A stretch of DNA of 64,000 nt from Beta vulgaris subsp. vulgaris (lineage: Eukaryota > Streptophyta > Magnoliopsida > Caryophyllales > Amaranthaceae): positions 48,034,285 to 48,098,284 of the forward strand of contig NC_079204.1 in assembly GCF_026745355.1 (NCBI RefSeq). The letters run 5' to 3'. Of the stretch, positions 43,448 to 54,507 are shown piece by piece. Under the pieces are notes generated by a model. It saw nothing but the letters and a program-made list of their open reading frames with translations. It was not told where the DNA came from and searched no databases. The translations under genes were made by a program, and so were the position numbers. Every line of letters starts with the position of its first letter. Position 1 is the first letter of the stretch.

Positions 43448-44040
43448 AATTTCCTTAGGTACCCTTGAGGTTTGGCGTAATTCCCAAATTACCCCCCACA
43501 TTTGGGGAATTCCTCAGACACCCTTAAGGTTTGTGTTTGTGCTCAAGATACCCTTATTATGGATGGAAACCTAACGTCGTCAGGTTTTCCCCTCTCTCTT
43601 CACCCATCATCTTACATTGATGAACATGAAAGCTTTCTCTCTCCTCCCAACCCACTCTAAAGCCCTAACCACCCAACCCCCACCACCTCCCCTTCCCCCA
43701 CTCCACCCCCTGCCAGCCGCAACCCCCATTTTCGCAATCTCTCTCTCTCCTCTGTTTTTCCCAAATCCCAAATCTCCAACTGAAGAAGATCGATTTTTCT
43801 CTGGCCTGCTAACTTCACTGTTCGATCTTCTTCGTCGGGCATCGATTTCGCCACTGCTCATTAACCAAACTGAAGTGGGCATCGATTTCGACGGGTGGGG
43901 AAAGGGTGGGGTCGATTTCGACAGGGTTCTGGGCGTCGATTTGGATGAAGTGGGGTGGGGAAGGGTGGGGTTCTCGCGACGGGGTGGGGGAGGGGCAGGC
44001 TGCGGGGGTGGGGAGGGGTAATCTAGTAGGGGAGGGGTTA
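43448..44040 (+). mobile_element. Terminal fragment of a Mutator-type-looking element with GC-rich cargo
   Basis: GGAAATTTCCTTAGGTACCC, then GAGGTTTGGCGTAATT and CTCAGACACCCTTAAGG, look like a terminal repeat region. A GC-rich segment follows with a 134-residue frame (43617-44021): a Pro-rich N-terminus, SPTEEDRFFSGLLTSLFDLL, then repeated G-(V/I)-DFD units. The family is unknown; it may be a captured gene piece. The opposite end is missing, replaced by a TA microsatellite. Confidence 0.35.
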
Positions 44041-44086
44041 TATTATATATATATATATATTATTATTATATATATATATATATAAT

Positions 44087-44137
<51 letters not shown>
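44041..44137. repeat. TA/TAT microsatellite
   Basis: About 95 bases of TA and TAT units. The Copia LTR begins directly inside it. Confidence 0.9.
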
Positions 44138-44140
<3 letters not shown>

Positions 44141-44633
44141 AGGAATTATGCCTTGAATCAAATAGATATTTGTCAAAAGGAGTTGTTCATAGGATCGCCC
44201 GGTCAGGTCGAGAAGTGTTCCCGACCGTAGGGGTTAAAAGCAAGGAACTCGATCGGGTTGGGCGGGTTCACCCGATCGAGCGTAGGAACCGAACTACAAC
44301 CAGGCCAGGATCACCAGATCAAGCCCAAGTGCAATTCTTGTTTGGGAAAATCCCTTCTCAATTGGGCGGTGGGTTTTTTTGACGCGGAAACGTGTTTTCC
44401 TAAACGGGGTATAAATAGGTTTATAAACCTAGTTTGTATAGACTACGAATTAGTCATCAATTGCATCTATAATCTTGATTTTCCTCATCTCAATAAAACA
44501 CTTTCTCTCTCTCTCTCTGCTCGTGGATGTAGCCAACACTCCGTTGGTGAACCACGTGAATTCGTATGTTGTTTATTGCTTTTCTACATTCGTTATTTGT
44601 TCTTTCTCACATCCGTTATAACAAATTGATATC
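44138..44633 (+). repeat. Left LTR of the Tork-type Copia (496 bp)
   Basis: TGTAGGAATTATGCC to CCGTTATAACA. A GTATAAATAGG TATA box lies at about 44409-44419 and AATAAAAC near 44494. The U3 part is rich in CGATCG and GGTCGAG-like motifs. Confidence 0.9.
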
Positions 44634-44664
44634 AAGAGCTTTGTGTTCGATCTGGGTGAGAAAG

Positions 44665-45484
44665 ATGTCTAAGATGAATATGAAAATTGATAAATTTACT
44701 AGGAGAAACATTTTTAGTCTATGGCAAATCAAGATGCGGGGTTTACTGAAGCAACAGGGGTTGTGGCACCGTTGACAAAGAAGTCAACAGATTCAGTTAT
44801 CGCTGAGATGACCATTCTAGAGGAGAAGGCACATTCAACGATTATATTTCGTCTGGCTGACGACATAATCATTAAAGTCGCAAAGGAGAAAACTACATCT
44901 GGTATGTGGTTGAAATTAGAGAGTTTGTATATGACAAAATCTCTAACCAACAAGTTGCTTTTGAAGCAACGTCTGTTCAGCCTACGTTATGAATGAAGGT
45001 ACACCTCTTAGAGATCACCTAGATCAACTAAATACAATATTGTTAGAATCGCGTAATATCGATGCTAAGGTGGAGGACAAGAATGCTACTTTAATTCTGC
45101 TTGTTTCTTTACCGTTGTCATATGAAAATTTTGTGCAATCTTTCATTGTTGGTAAAGATTATGTGTCCCTAAAAGAGGTTAGATCATCTCTACATACTAG
45201 GGTATTGCGCCATAAGGCATCTGGTAATACAGGTACAGATAATCAGGTCGTCGGGTTAGTGGCCAGTAGTAGTAAGGGGAGTCGGAATTCTGAGAAAATT
45301 GAATTTCAAGAAATCCAAAAATCCCAAAGGGAGTCCTAAATCTAATGATATATGTAATTACTATAAGGAGAAGGGGCATTGGAAAAAGGAATGTCCTAAA
45401 AAGAAAAATATGGAAAATAAGTCTGGTCTGGTTATGTTGCAGTTGCAGCAGAAAATTCGAATTCTGAGGATGATCTTGTTTTAG
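44665..45484 (+). pseudogene. gag: Copia gag, frameshifted
   Basis: Reads MSKMNMKIDKFTRRNIFSLW, then AHSTIIFRLADDIIIKVAKE and TPLRDHLDQLNTILLESRNI, the Copia gag (UBN2-type) domain, in three frames with shifts near 44760, 44985 and 45300. The zinc knuckle is CNYYKEKGHWKKEC (about 45353-45394): its second Cys is replaced by Tyr. Confidence 0.85.
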
Positions 45485-45890
45485 TTGCTAATAAACAAAC
45501 ATATTATAATGATGTGTGGGTTCTTGATTCTAGAGCGTCATATCTTATGAGTCCTTGTAGGGAGTAGCTCGCTACTTATGAGCAGGTAGATGGAGGTAAT
45601 ATCTCAATGACTAGCAGTGCAGTTTGCAAGACAATTGGAATAGGCTCATTCAAGATATGGACATGTGATGGTACATTATGCACTTTGAATAATATCAGGC
45701 ATATTCCACATATGACCAAGAATATGATTTCACTTAGTTCATTAGACATTAAGGGGTTCAGTTTCAGATGTGGGGGTAGAGTTGTGTATGTTTGCAAGGG
45801 TTTGAAGGATATATCGAAGGGGTCAAGTGTGGTACCTTGTATGTTTTGCAGGGTTCTACTCTCTCAGGTTCAACTGATGTTGCTTCATCT
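45485..45890 (+). pseudogene. Copia protease remnant
   Basis: WVLDSRASYLMSPC near 45518-45559 is the active site; the Gly of the D-S-G triad is Arg. ISLSSLDIKGFSFRCGG follows in a continuing frame to about 45800. Not functional. Confidence 0.8.
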
Positions 45891-46734
45891 GAAATTCAGA
45901 AGGAGGATATGATCAAGCTACGGCACATGAGACTTGGGCATATGAGTGAGAGAGGGATGCAAATCTTCTCCAAGACAGATCTTTTATGTGGGCATAAGGT
46001 CACAAACCTTGAGTTTTGTGAGCATTGTGTTTTTGGGAAACTAGATCGTAGCAAGTTTCCTAAGGGCATTCATATAGAACAAGAGGTACTCTATATTATA
46101 TTCACTCTAATTGTTGGGGGCCTTCACGTGTGTAATCTTTGGCAGGTCACAAGTATTTGTATCCTTCATAGTTGATTTTTCAAGAATGACTTGGTTGGTT
46201 ATCATGAAGTTAAAAGGTGAAGCTTTCAAAAATTTCAAGCACTGAAAAGCATTGGTAGAAAATCAAACTGGGAAGAACATCAAAAGGCTACAAACTGATA
46301 ATGGTCTGGAGTTCGACGAGTTCTTCTAGAGTGAAGGGATGGCTAGGCATCATATTGTCAGGATACACTACAACAGAATGGTGTAGCTGAATGAATGAAT
46401 CAAACACTTATAGAGAGAGCTTAGTGCATGCTCTCTAATGCTGGGATGACTATAAGGTTTTGAAGAGAAGTCGTCAGTACAATATGCTATCTGATAAACC
46501 GTGGACCTCACTCTGGAATGAATCAGACACTTCTGGAGAGAGCTCAGTGCATGCTCTCTAATGCTAGGATGACTAGAAGGTTTTAGAAAGAAGCCGTCTA
46601 TACAACATGTTATCTGATCCACCGTGAACCTTACTCTGGAATCAATCTCAAAACCCCATATGATATGTGGTCAAGTAAACCTGCAGATTACTCATATATG
46701 CGAGTCTTTGTTTGTAATGTTTACTATCATGTAA
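45891..46734 (+). pseudogene. Copia integrase with internal 123-bp duplication
   Basis: IKLRHMRLGHMSERGMQIFS and CEHCVFGK form the zinc-binding GAG-pre-integrase part. The core is broken by stops and shifts, with KRLQTDNGLEF visible near 46283-46315. A 123-bp segment containing the late core (LLERARCMLSNAG) is present twice, 46393-46515 and 46516-46638. Confidence 0.8.
46393..46638 (+). repeat. Tandem 123-bp duplication inside the integrase
   Basis: Both units begin GAATGAATCA and contain GTGCATGCTCTCTAATGCT. They differ at roughly 15 positions, so the duplication is not recent. 123 bases equal 41 codons. Confidence 0.9.
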
Positions 46735-48560
46735 ATGAGGGTATGTAAGTTGAAGCCAAGAGCCAAAAAGGCAGTGTTTGTAGGATATGGGGATGGGGTG
46801 AAAGGTTATAAAATTTGGTCCCCATCTGAGAATAGGGCTATACTGCATAGAAATGTTGTCTTTGATGAAAATTCTATGTTTAATCCTACTGTGAAGTCCA
46901 TTGTTGTAGCAGATGGTGGTAGTGTTGATAAACAGGTGGAGCAACAAGTCACTCATGATGAGAGTGATGATCAAGACATTAATTCTGAAGCATCACAATC
47001 TTTAATACCAAATGAAGAGGCGCCTAGCCTTGCTCGGGAGTGTCCTATGAGGAAAAATTTTGGGAAACCCCCAAACATGTATGGTTTTGAAGATATGGTG
47101 GCTTATGCACTACAGGTTGTTGAGGGGGTGGATGTTTATGAGCCATCTACCTACAGGGAGGCAGTTACATATACGGAGTCTACCCATTGGCTTGTTGCAA
47201 TGAGAGATGAGATGGAGTCACTTCATAAGAACGAGACTTGGGAGCTTGTGCCTAAGCCTCCAGGGAGAAAAATTATTACTTGTAAATGGGTTTTCAAGAA
47301 AAAGGAGGGGATGATATCTGCAGAGGGGGTCAAGTATAAGGTTCGACTAGTTGGAAGAGGGTTCACATAAATGGAGGGTGTAGACTACAATGAGATTTCA
47401 CCTGTAGTCAAACATACTTCTATCAGGGTGCTACTAGCAATAGTTGCACATTAGGATTTTGAGCTTGAGCAGCTAGATGTTAAAACAGCTTTTCTACATG
47501 GAGAGTTGGAGGAGGAGATATACATGGCTCAATTAGATTGTTTCCTGGGAAAAGAATATTTTGTTTGCAAGTTGAAGAAATCTTTATATGGGCTAAAACA
47601 GTCTCCGAGGTAGTGGCACAAGAAATTTGATAGCTGCATGATGAACCTACGCTACAACATGAGTTAATATGATTGTTGTGTGTATCACAACAAGTTTACA
47701 GATGGATCTTTCATATACTTAGTGTTGTATGTAGATGATATGTTGATAGCCGTTAGGAACAAGTCGGATGTTCAGAAGTTGAAGGAGCTTCTCAGTGCTG
47801 AATTTGAAATGAAGGATTTGGGTGCAACTCGAAAATTTTTGGGTGTGGAGATTAATAGAGAGAGTGCTCAGAAGAAGATTTTCTTATCACAGAAAGGCTA
47901 CATTGAGAAGATATTGTAAAGGTTTGGCATGTCAACAACAAAACCTATAGATACTCCAAGTGCTTCTAATAATCATATGTTTGTTGCTTTTGCACCTAAG
48001 TCTGCTGAGGAGAAGGAGTACATGAGTCGGGTTCCTTATGCTAGTGCAGTAGGGAGCTTGATGTATGTTATGGTTAGCACTAGGACGGATCTTGCATATG
48101 CAATCGGTGTTGTTAGTAGGTTCATGGGTGATCCTGGTAAGGAGCATTGGCAGGAAGTCAAGTGAACCTTTCGGTATCTTAGAGATACATTACATATTGG
48201 TCTTATTTATGAAGGTGATGTGGCATGTTTAGTTACAGGTTTCTCTTATTCTGATTATGCTGGGGATGTGGACGGTCGGAGATTTATGACTGGTTATGTG
48301 TTCACTCTTGGTGGTTCTTTTGTGAGTTGGAAAGCGACTTTGCGACCCACACTGACTTAGTTTACTACTGAGGCAGAGTATATGACCTTAACAGAAGCAG
48401 CTAAGGAGGGAATTTAGTGAAAGTGACTGGTCAGTGATTTGGGTCTACATCATGATCAAGCAACAGTGTATTGTGACAGCTTGAGCGCGATATGCTTGGC
48501 CAAGGATCAAGTTCATCATGAGAGGACTAAACACATAGACGTCAGGTATCATTTTCTGAA
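46735..48560 (+). pseudogene. Copia reverse transcriptase and RNase H, one frame with ten stops
   Basis: The frame starting at 46735 can be followed without any shift to about 48560. Landmarks are [60 protein letters not shown] (catalytic YVDD), MSRVPYASAVGSLMYVM and HHERTKHIDVRYHF. Stops at 47368, 47452, 47611, 47665, 47917, 48163, 48358, 48415, 48418 and 48424 each fall where the family has Gln or Trp, or are otherwise reachable by one transition. Confidence 0.9.
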
Positions 48561-48570
48561 AAGCAGGGAG

Positions 48571-48910
48571 CCCGATCGGGAATAGGTACCAATCTACGAC
48601 CCGGCGAGGATCGCCCAATCGGTCCCGAGTGCAATTCTTGTTTGGGAAAATAGACCACTCGATCGGGCGGTGGCCTTTTTGACGCGGAAATGTGTTTTTC
48701 TAAACGGAGTATAAATAGGTTTTAAACCTAGTTTGTATAGACTATGAATTAGTCATTAATTACATCAATAATTTGGATTTTCCTCGTCTCAATAAAACTA
48801 TTCTCTCTCTCTGCCTGTGGACGTAGCCAACACTCCATTGGTGAACCACTATATCTGTGTTATTGATTTTCTGCATTCGTTATTTGTTCTTTCTCACATC
48901 CATTATAACA
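48571..48910 (+). repeat. Truncated right LTR of the Tork-type Copia
   Basis: Matches the left LTR from about 44275 to 44633 (GTGCAATTCTTGTTTGGGAA onwards). The first 135 or so bases of the LTR, the polypurine tract and the end of pol are missing. Confidence 0.85.
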
Positions 48911-49669
48911 AATATAATGTCGGATTAACCTAATCAGGTTAACACAATTATTCTCCATACTTGTATAGTAATATGTCGTAATATCCAAATATTTTTGTTG
49001 GCATGGTTGCATTATTTATAAACCTCCATTTCTTGGTAATTGTCAATTTGTCATAAATTTCATCACTGTAGTATGTAATAAAGTTTCAACGACTTCCTTT
49101 TTAAGAATCCTTACATGAAAATTTGTTTTAGAGAATTGTTATACTCCTATGATTATTCTTCCAAAGACTATAATTTCAGGCTCCTGTTTTAAAGAATCGT
49201 TATACTCCTATGATTATTCTTTCAAAGACTACAACTCCAGGCTCCAACACATACGTGCGCAGCAAGAGAGGGGAGAATTTACAAGGAAATGAGTATATTA
49301 ATGTCATAGATGGCAAATAAACTTGAGAAATAAGAGGCGTGTTTTTTTCTAAATAGATAAGTACATAAAGAAAAATAAGGTCATCTTTCTCACTAGAGTA
49401 AAAAGAAGTAAAAAGAAAATTGAGTGAAGTCATCTTCGGTAATAGAAATAGTGTGTCTTTTTTTAAAGGTGATTTTCTACTCTATTGACTTGTCGGAAAA
49501 CATGGATTATAGAGTAAAAGAAAAATTGAGCGAGAGTAGAAGCCTTAAAGGATTCGAATTACCACTTGATTATCACCCTTAACATAGGGATTTTAGATTA
49601 GCTTAGATTGAGCCAGCAAGAGGCTAATCCTGAGACCCCATGCTTCTGAAAAATGCTTGACCTGATATG
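48911..49669. other. Spacer with a local duplication
   Basis: Two 61-bp-spaced copies of GTTATACTCCTATGATTATT (49138 and 49199), covering 49126-49247, are the only structure. No gene. Confidence 0.6.
49665..49669. repeat. Target-site duplication ATATG, left copy
   Basis: Identical to 59246-59250. Confidence 0.9.
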
Positions 49670-50239
49670 TGTTTATGCCGATTTTGTACCAAGTACTAAA
49701 AAGGTTTAGGTGCCAACAACAAAATCATCATACTGATATCAAATGACATGATAAATAAAACGAATTGCGTAAAGAGTAAAATAATGAAAGAAGCGAGAAA
49801 TTGTTGACGCGGAAAACCCAAAAGGGAAAAACCGCGGGTGATGCTCTTGATCACCAATCCACTAATATGACGCTTGAAGCAGATGTTACAATAGTAGCCG
49901 ATTACAATGATGGAACTCAGAGTATTTAGAGAGAAGAATAACAGGTAGGTGTTTTTTAGAGAGAGACGATGAGAGTGATAATAAAGAACATAAGTCAAAA
50001 CTAGGTTACAAATTATGTATATATACTACTAAGAAAATATCTCCCCAGCTGCTTTAGAGTTGTTCCACAATTTGAGGGTTCCGTCAACACAATCCCGCAT
50101 ATATCTCAACCGCCCAAAATGACGCCAAGTAACGTCGCTTGACTTAGTCTCCCCACTTCCCTCGCCAAACTGCAACATTAATTAGAAATTCGAAATGCTT
50201 AGGGAAGCCCGCCTATTCCAGAAAATCGAGGGCCCAACA
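49670..50239 (-). repeat. 3' LTR of the Retand-type element (570 bp)
   Basis: TGTTTATGCCGATTTTG to GGGCCCAACA on the plus strand. The same 100-residue chance frame occurs unchanged in both LTRs, showing base-for-base identity over at least 300 bp. Confidence 0.95.
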
Positions 50240-50252
50240 ATTGCCCCTGATT
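50240..50252 (-). promoter_or_regulatory. Polypurine tract of the Retand-type element
   Basis: On the minus strand TCAGGGGCAA directly precedes the 3' LTR. It is short and interrupted. Confidence 0.5.
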
Positions 50253-50341
50253 GACGCGTGTCCGAAACCCAGTTGTAAGAAAAACCGTCAATCATCACGT
50301 TGGGAAAAACCGCCCACTTTCTCCACTTCCACACGCTTCCC

Positions 50342-50349
50342 TATTTAAG
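50342..50349 (+). promoter_or_regulatory. TATA-like box of the antisense gene
   Basis: TATTTAAG within CCCTATTTAAGAGAG lies about 245 bases before the ATG at 50586 and is followed by a CT-rich leader (CACTTCTCTCTCTTC), as in plant promoters. Position and strand suggest that the antisense gene has its own promoter. Confidence 0.45.
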
Positions 50350-50585
50350 AGAGTCCCATCATCCACTTTGTCCTTTCACATCCCCCCTTTTTCACCAACT
50401 CACTTCTCTCTCTTCATTAAACTTGTTTCCTCTCCAAACGGCTACTTCCTCAGGTGATTTCTTCAACCTCTTGAAGACCCAAGAACGAGGTAACTCCTTC
50501 TTCCTAAATTCCTCCGAATTTTGTTTCTTTAAATGGCCCCCAAAGAAAATCTTCCCAAGATTAGAAATCAAAAAGAACTTCAAAA

Positions 50586-52387
50586 ATGGCAGAAAGTTCA
50601 GACGAAGTAGTTATTTTAGAAACTGGGGTAATTGGGGGAAAGAGTATCGCCAGCGAATTCACTGAAGATGATGTAATTACTTTAATAGAAAACGTTATAG
50701 TGCCCGAAAAATGTATGACAAGGATTCCCGATGAAGAACAGCGACCCGACGACTGCCCCAGTGGGTGGGTAGTTTTGTATGAATACCCTTCAAGATTGGG
50801 TACTCCCTCCCTTTAACTCTCTCATGACTCAACTCTTAACTGTCATGCAAGTCAGTCCAGGCCAAATCATGCCACTTGTTTGGCGTGTAGTTCATGTAAT
50901 TGACAAATTGGCCCAAGACTCGAATGTGGACTTCACCCTAGAAGACCTTCTATACATGTACGACATTAAAAGAGTAGAGGTGTCTAGGTATACTTTTTTC
51001 TTAAAACCAGGAAAACCATCTTTGGTAGAAAATTCTGGGGCTAATGACAGGGGATGGAAGAAAAGATACTTTTTTGTAGAGAAGAATTCTTTGGGAAGAG
51101 CTTTGAATACTTACATGACGGATGGAATTCCGAAGGTAATTTTCTCCTCGTCGAATACATATCTCTTGTTTATGCTGTTGACGTCGTCTAATTTCCCCTG
51201 TGATTGCAGAAATCCTACCTCTGCCCGTCGAAGATTCGTCTCTTAGCAGAGCCAAAATCAACCAACTTCTCCAGAAATACTCCCCCAAGGAAAGAACATT
51301 CCGCAACAAGTTTGAACTAACGTCGTCAGAAGGAGACGTCTTGCCCCAATCTACAGAGGAACACACAACCAACACCAGTCCCTCTATGGCGTCAGGTAAT
51401 GTATCTTGCATACTTGTCTCGTCATTTTTTTCTTCATTTTTTTTTCTTTTTTTTTTTTTTTTTTTTTTTTTTTGAGAAACTGACACCGCCAGACGTCTTC
51501 CAGAGAACACCATGTCTACTAGATCAAAGACCCCTACCGTCGGCCTCTCTGAAGCGGAAATGCTAGAACGGGCCAGGAAGAGAAAACAGGCCGCAATGCT
51601 TCGCTGTGTGACACCGTCATCCATGGGCGCTCCCAAGATTGCTAGGACGCGCCTCCACAGAGACCCCCAAACCTGTGAAGACGCCTCTTGGAGAAGGAGA
51701 AACTTTTACTATCTCCCTTCCCAAGAACTTCTGTGAAATCACCGCCCCGACAATCTTCCCGTCGGCGGAGAAGCTGGCGTTTCCCGCACCTCAGCGTCGC
51801 CTAGCCAGCCTGCCCTTGCTCACAGTGGCGAATGAAGGATTGGCCCTGCAAATACATGTAAGCCAACTAACACATGTTATGTCATTTAAATGTTTCGTTA
51901 TGTATTTCACTGACGTCAGCCATTTGTATAGGCGTCACAACATTCCCTGGCCCTACGTTCTGCTGCCCTCACTCTAGAGAAGGAGTGCAAGACACTCCGC
52001 GAGAAGTTGGACCGGTCTTCGGCGTCGTTGACGGCAGCAGAAAAGAAGGTGGCGGAGCTGTCCGAGGAGTTGGCTAAGGAGAAAGGCCAGAATGCCAGCC
52101 ACGTGATCAGCCTGGCGTCGATGAAGGAGGAGACGGACGCCACAATCGCCAGCCTCCGTGAAGAGCTGATGGACGCCGCTAGCCGATACACCTGGAAGAC
52201 TAAGGCAAGGTTGATGAAGCAGTTCTTGGAAGGGCAGACGTCGAAGTGGACGCCTGAAGCAGACATTCAGCAATTCCTGGAAGTTTTTGGGACGCCGGAA
52301 GATCTGATCCCTGAGGGCGAGAGTAACGCCGACGTCATGGCGACGGCGGATTCAGGCGTCAATGCTGAAACTGACGGCGCCGCTTGA
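50586..52387 (+). CDS. Antisense extra ORF of the Retand-type element (PF04195-like), spliced
   Basis: It runs opposite to gag-pol. The ATG at 50586 opens an acidic N-terminus (MAESSDEVVILETG). Then SLMTQLLTVMQVSPGQIMPL resembles the 'putative gypsy type transposon' family PF04195. Lys-rich linkers and a final coiled coil (LTAAEKKVAELSEELAKEK) end at 52387. Intron-like gaps lie at 51136-51209, about 51395-51491 and 51858-51931; the last joins two frames in phase (GT at 51858, AG at 51930-51931). Single-base shifts near 50790, 50813 and 51620 break this copy. Antisense genes of this kind are known in Tat elements; their function is unknown. Confidence 0.75.
51441..51473. repeat. T-run within a probable intron
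   Basis: More than 20 consecutive T, preceded by TTTTTCTTC-type sequence. It acts as a long pyrimidine tract upstream of the probable acceptor at 51490. Confidence 0.85.
51858..51931 (+). other. Probable intron in the antisense ORF
   Basis: CAT then GTAAGC at the donor and TTTGTATAG then GCGTCA at the acceptor. Removing these 74 bases fuses the upstream frame to the coiled-coil frame without a phase change. Confidence 0.7.
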
Positions 52388-53050
52388 TTCTCACTAGTTC
52401 CTGCAAGGTGCTGTGTCACCGATAATCGTTAATTAACTTTTGCAGTAGTTGCTTCAAGGTGATATGTCACCGAAACTTTATATTTTGTGATGTTTCTTTT
52501 GCTACACTTTAGTAATTTTGCTTTGTGTGTTTTCGAAACGATGTTATGTTGTGTTCAAGAATTGTGTTGATGTTACGTCGTGGTGTGTTTGTTTGCAATG
52601 AATGTCGTGTTTGTTTAATTCATGAACGAAGTATACATGTATGTATGTATGTTACAACGTTGTAAGGTACCTTGGTAGTGTGAACCAAGTGATGTTTTGG
52701 TTGCAATGAAGGGATAATCACCACTTCCAACCAAACACACTGGCTTTGCGATGTCATGATGTAAATGTCGTAGAAATCGGACGGGGAGAACGTCTATCTG
52801 ACCATGTGGGGATTGCCCCTGTCCGTTCGTAATCGTAACTGTAAGACGTTAGACCCCGACGACGTCGATGTCTGATGTCATACTCTTTATTTGTGCAATG
52901 AATGAGCCTGTAATACTGCCAACATAACTCACATGCAAATGTTAGCCAAGAAAATGATACAAGACATACTAGAAACTGAATGAAACAATGTCATGACATG
53001 TTAAGTGTAATATTACCTACTTAATTATCTAGTACGTGTCGACATTTCAG
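52388..53050. other. Non-coding spacer between the antisense ORF and integrase
   Basis: Both genes end towards this region, so it must hold converging transcript ends. A motif GCAAGGTGCTGTGTCACCGA / TCAAGGTGATATGTCACCGA is repeated at about 52403 and 52453. GTATGTATGTAT lies at about 52639. No ORF. Confidence 0.6.
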
Positions 53051-54505
53051 TTAAAAATGGTAGCGCTTAAGGTGAACGGCGTTCCAAGCTTCTTGGTATG
53101 AGTTTGCCATCCTTGGCGCAGAGACGATAGGCGCCGTTGCCTACTACTTTCTGGATCTTGTATGGGCCTTCCCATGCAGGTGCTAACTTTCCTGCATTGA
53201 TTCCTTAGTATTTTGAAAGACTTCCCTCAAGACCCAATCTCCGACGTTGAATGTTTTAGCCTTGACATTTTTATTAAAGCTTCTAGCCACTATCTGTTGT
53301 TGTGACGCCATTCGAACAAGGGCCGCTTCCCTCAATTCTTCACTTGTCACGATGTCATGACTTAATTCTTCATCGTTCCTGTCTGGCGTCAGTAATCCAT
53401 AACGGATGTCGGGATACGTACCTCAGGGGGAAGGACAGCTTCACACCCATAGACTAGGAAAAAGGGGTCTGCCCCGTCGCCGTCCTGGGGGTGGTTCTGT
53501 TGCCCACAGAATTGACGGAAGTTCCTCTGCCCACTTACCTTTGGCTGCTTTGAGACGCCTCTTGACGACTTTAAGGACTGACTTTGCTAGACTCAGCTTG
53601 ACCATTGGTCTGAGGATACCTAGGCGTCGCGGTGCTAAGTTGTATGTTCCACTTAGCCAAGAAATTCCTGTGGGCGTGCTTATGAATTGAGAACCGTTGT
53701 CACAGATGATTTCGGAAGGAACGCCGAACCTGCATATGATGTTACGCCATATAAAAGTAATAACCTCTTTGTCGCGTACCTGGGTAAAGGAATCAGCTTC
53801 GATCCATTTGGAAAAGTAATCCGTCAGAGCTAACATGAACACCTTTTGCCCCGGTGCTTGAGGAGTTTTCCGACGATGTCCATTCCCCATCTCATGAAGG
53901 GCCAAGGGGTGATAGTAGGGTGTAGCCGTTCCGCAGGTTTGTGTGACATGGCGGCATGTCGCTGGCAGGCGTCGCACTTCTTAGCGTACTCGACGCGTCT
54001 CGGCGCAACGTCGGCCAATAATATCCCATGCGTAGGTCCTGTTTGACAGGCTGCGTCCTCCCGAATGATTGCCGCAACATCCGTCGTGCATCTCTTGTAA
54101 CACTTGCCGGCATTCGTCGCCGTCGAGACATCTTAGGTATGGTCCTGCAATGGACTTCCGAAAAAGTATACCGTCAAGTAAAACATACATAGAAGCCCTG
54201 AATCGTACCTTTCTGGCTTGTAGCTTGTCTTCGGGGAGAGTGCCATCCTTAAGATATTGGATAAGCGGGGTCTGCCAGCTTGTTGACGCAGTAGCAGTAT
54301 TACTGACGTCAATGTCGTTAACGTCCGTCTCGACGTCGTTGGCTTTATCAGCTGTGGTTGTTTTATGGACCGCTGGTGCTGACAGGTGTACTATAGGTAT
54401 GCTTTTGAACCCTGACTTTCTCATGGCTGACCCAATGTTTGCCAATGCATCTGCTTGTGTGTTTTGGTCCCTGGGAATCTGAAAGATGTCAAATTTGTCA
54501 AACAA
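53051..54505 (-). pseudogene. Retand-type integrase, several frameshifts
   Basis: The minus strand shows, from right to left: the end of the second RNase H (FQIPRDQNTQADALANI), a zinc-binding region broken by shifts, the integrase core with LTDYFSKWIEADSF and CDNGSQFIS carrying two catalytic Asp (near 53820 and 53695), a Glu region SVLKVVKRRLKAAK, and the C-terminal WEGPYKIQKVVGNGAYRL (about 53140-53190), stopping at 53051. At least four single-base shifts split the frame. Confidence 0.85.
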
Positions 54506-54507
54506 TT

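Larger units (their letters stand above)
44138..48910 (+). mobile_element. Ty1/copia retrotransposon, Tork (Tnt1-like) type, decayed
   Basis: The left LTR is 44138-44633. Then come a worn primer-binding site (TTGATATCAAGAGC), gag, protease, integrase, reverse transcriptase and RNase H, followed by a 5'-truncated right LTR ending at 48910. The order integrase before RT marks Copia; LYVDDMLIA and GVEINRESAQKKIFLSQKGY point to the Tork group. The flanks TATAT and AATAT are not a clean duplication because the left flank is microsatellite. Many stops show long inactivity. Confidence 0.9.

Noticed and set aside
49696..49998. 100-residue hydrophobic minus frame, repeated at 58553-58855
   Set aside because: It is inside the Retand LTR and identical because the LTRs are; no gene signature.
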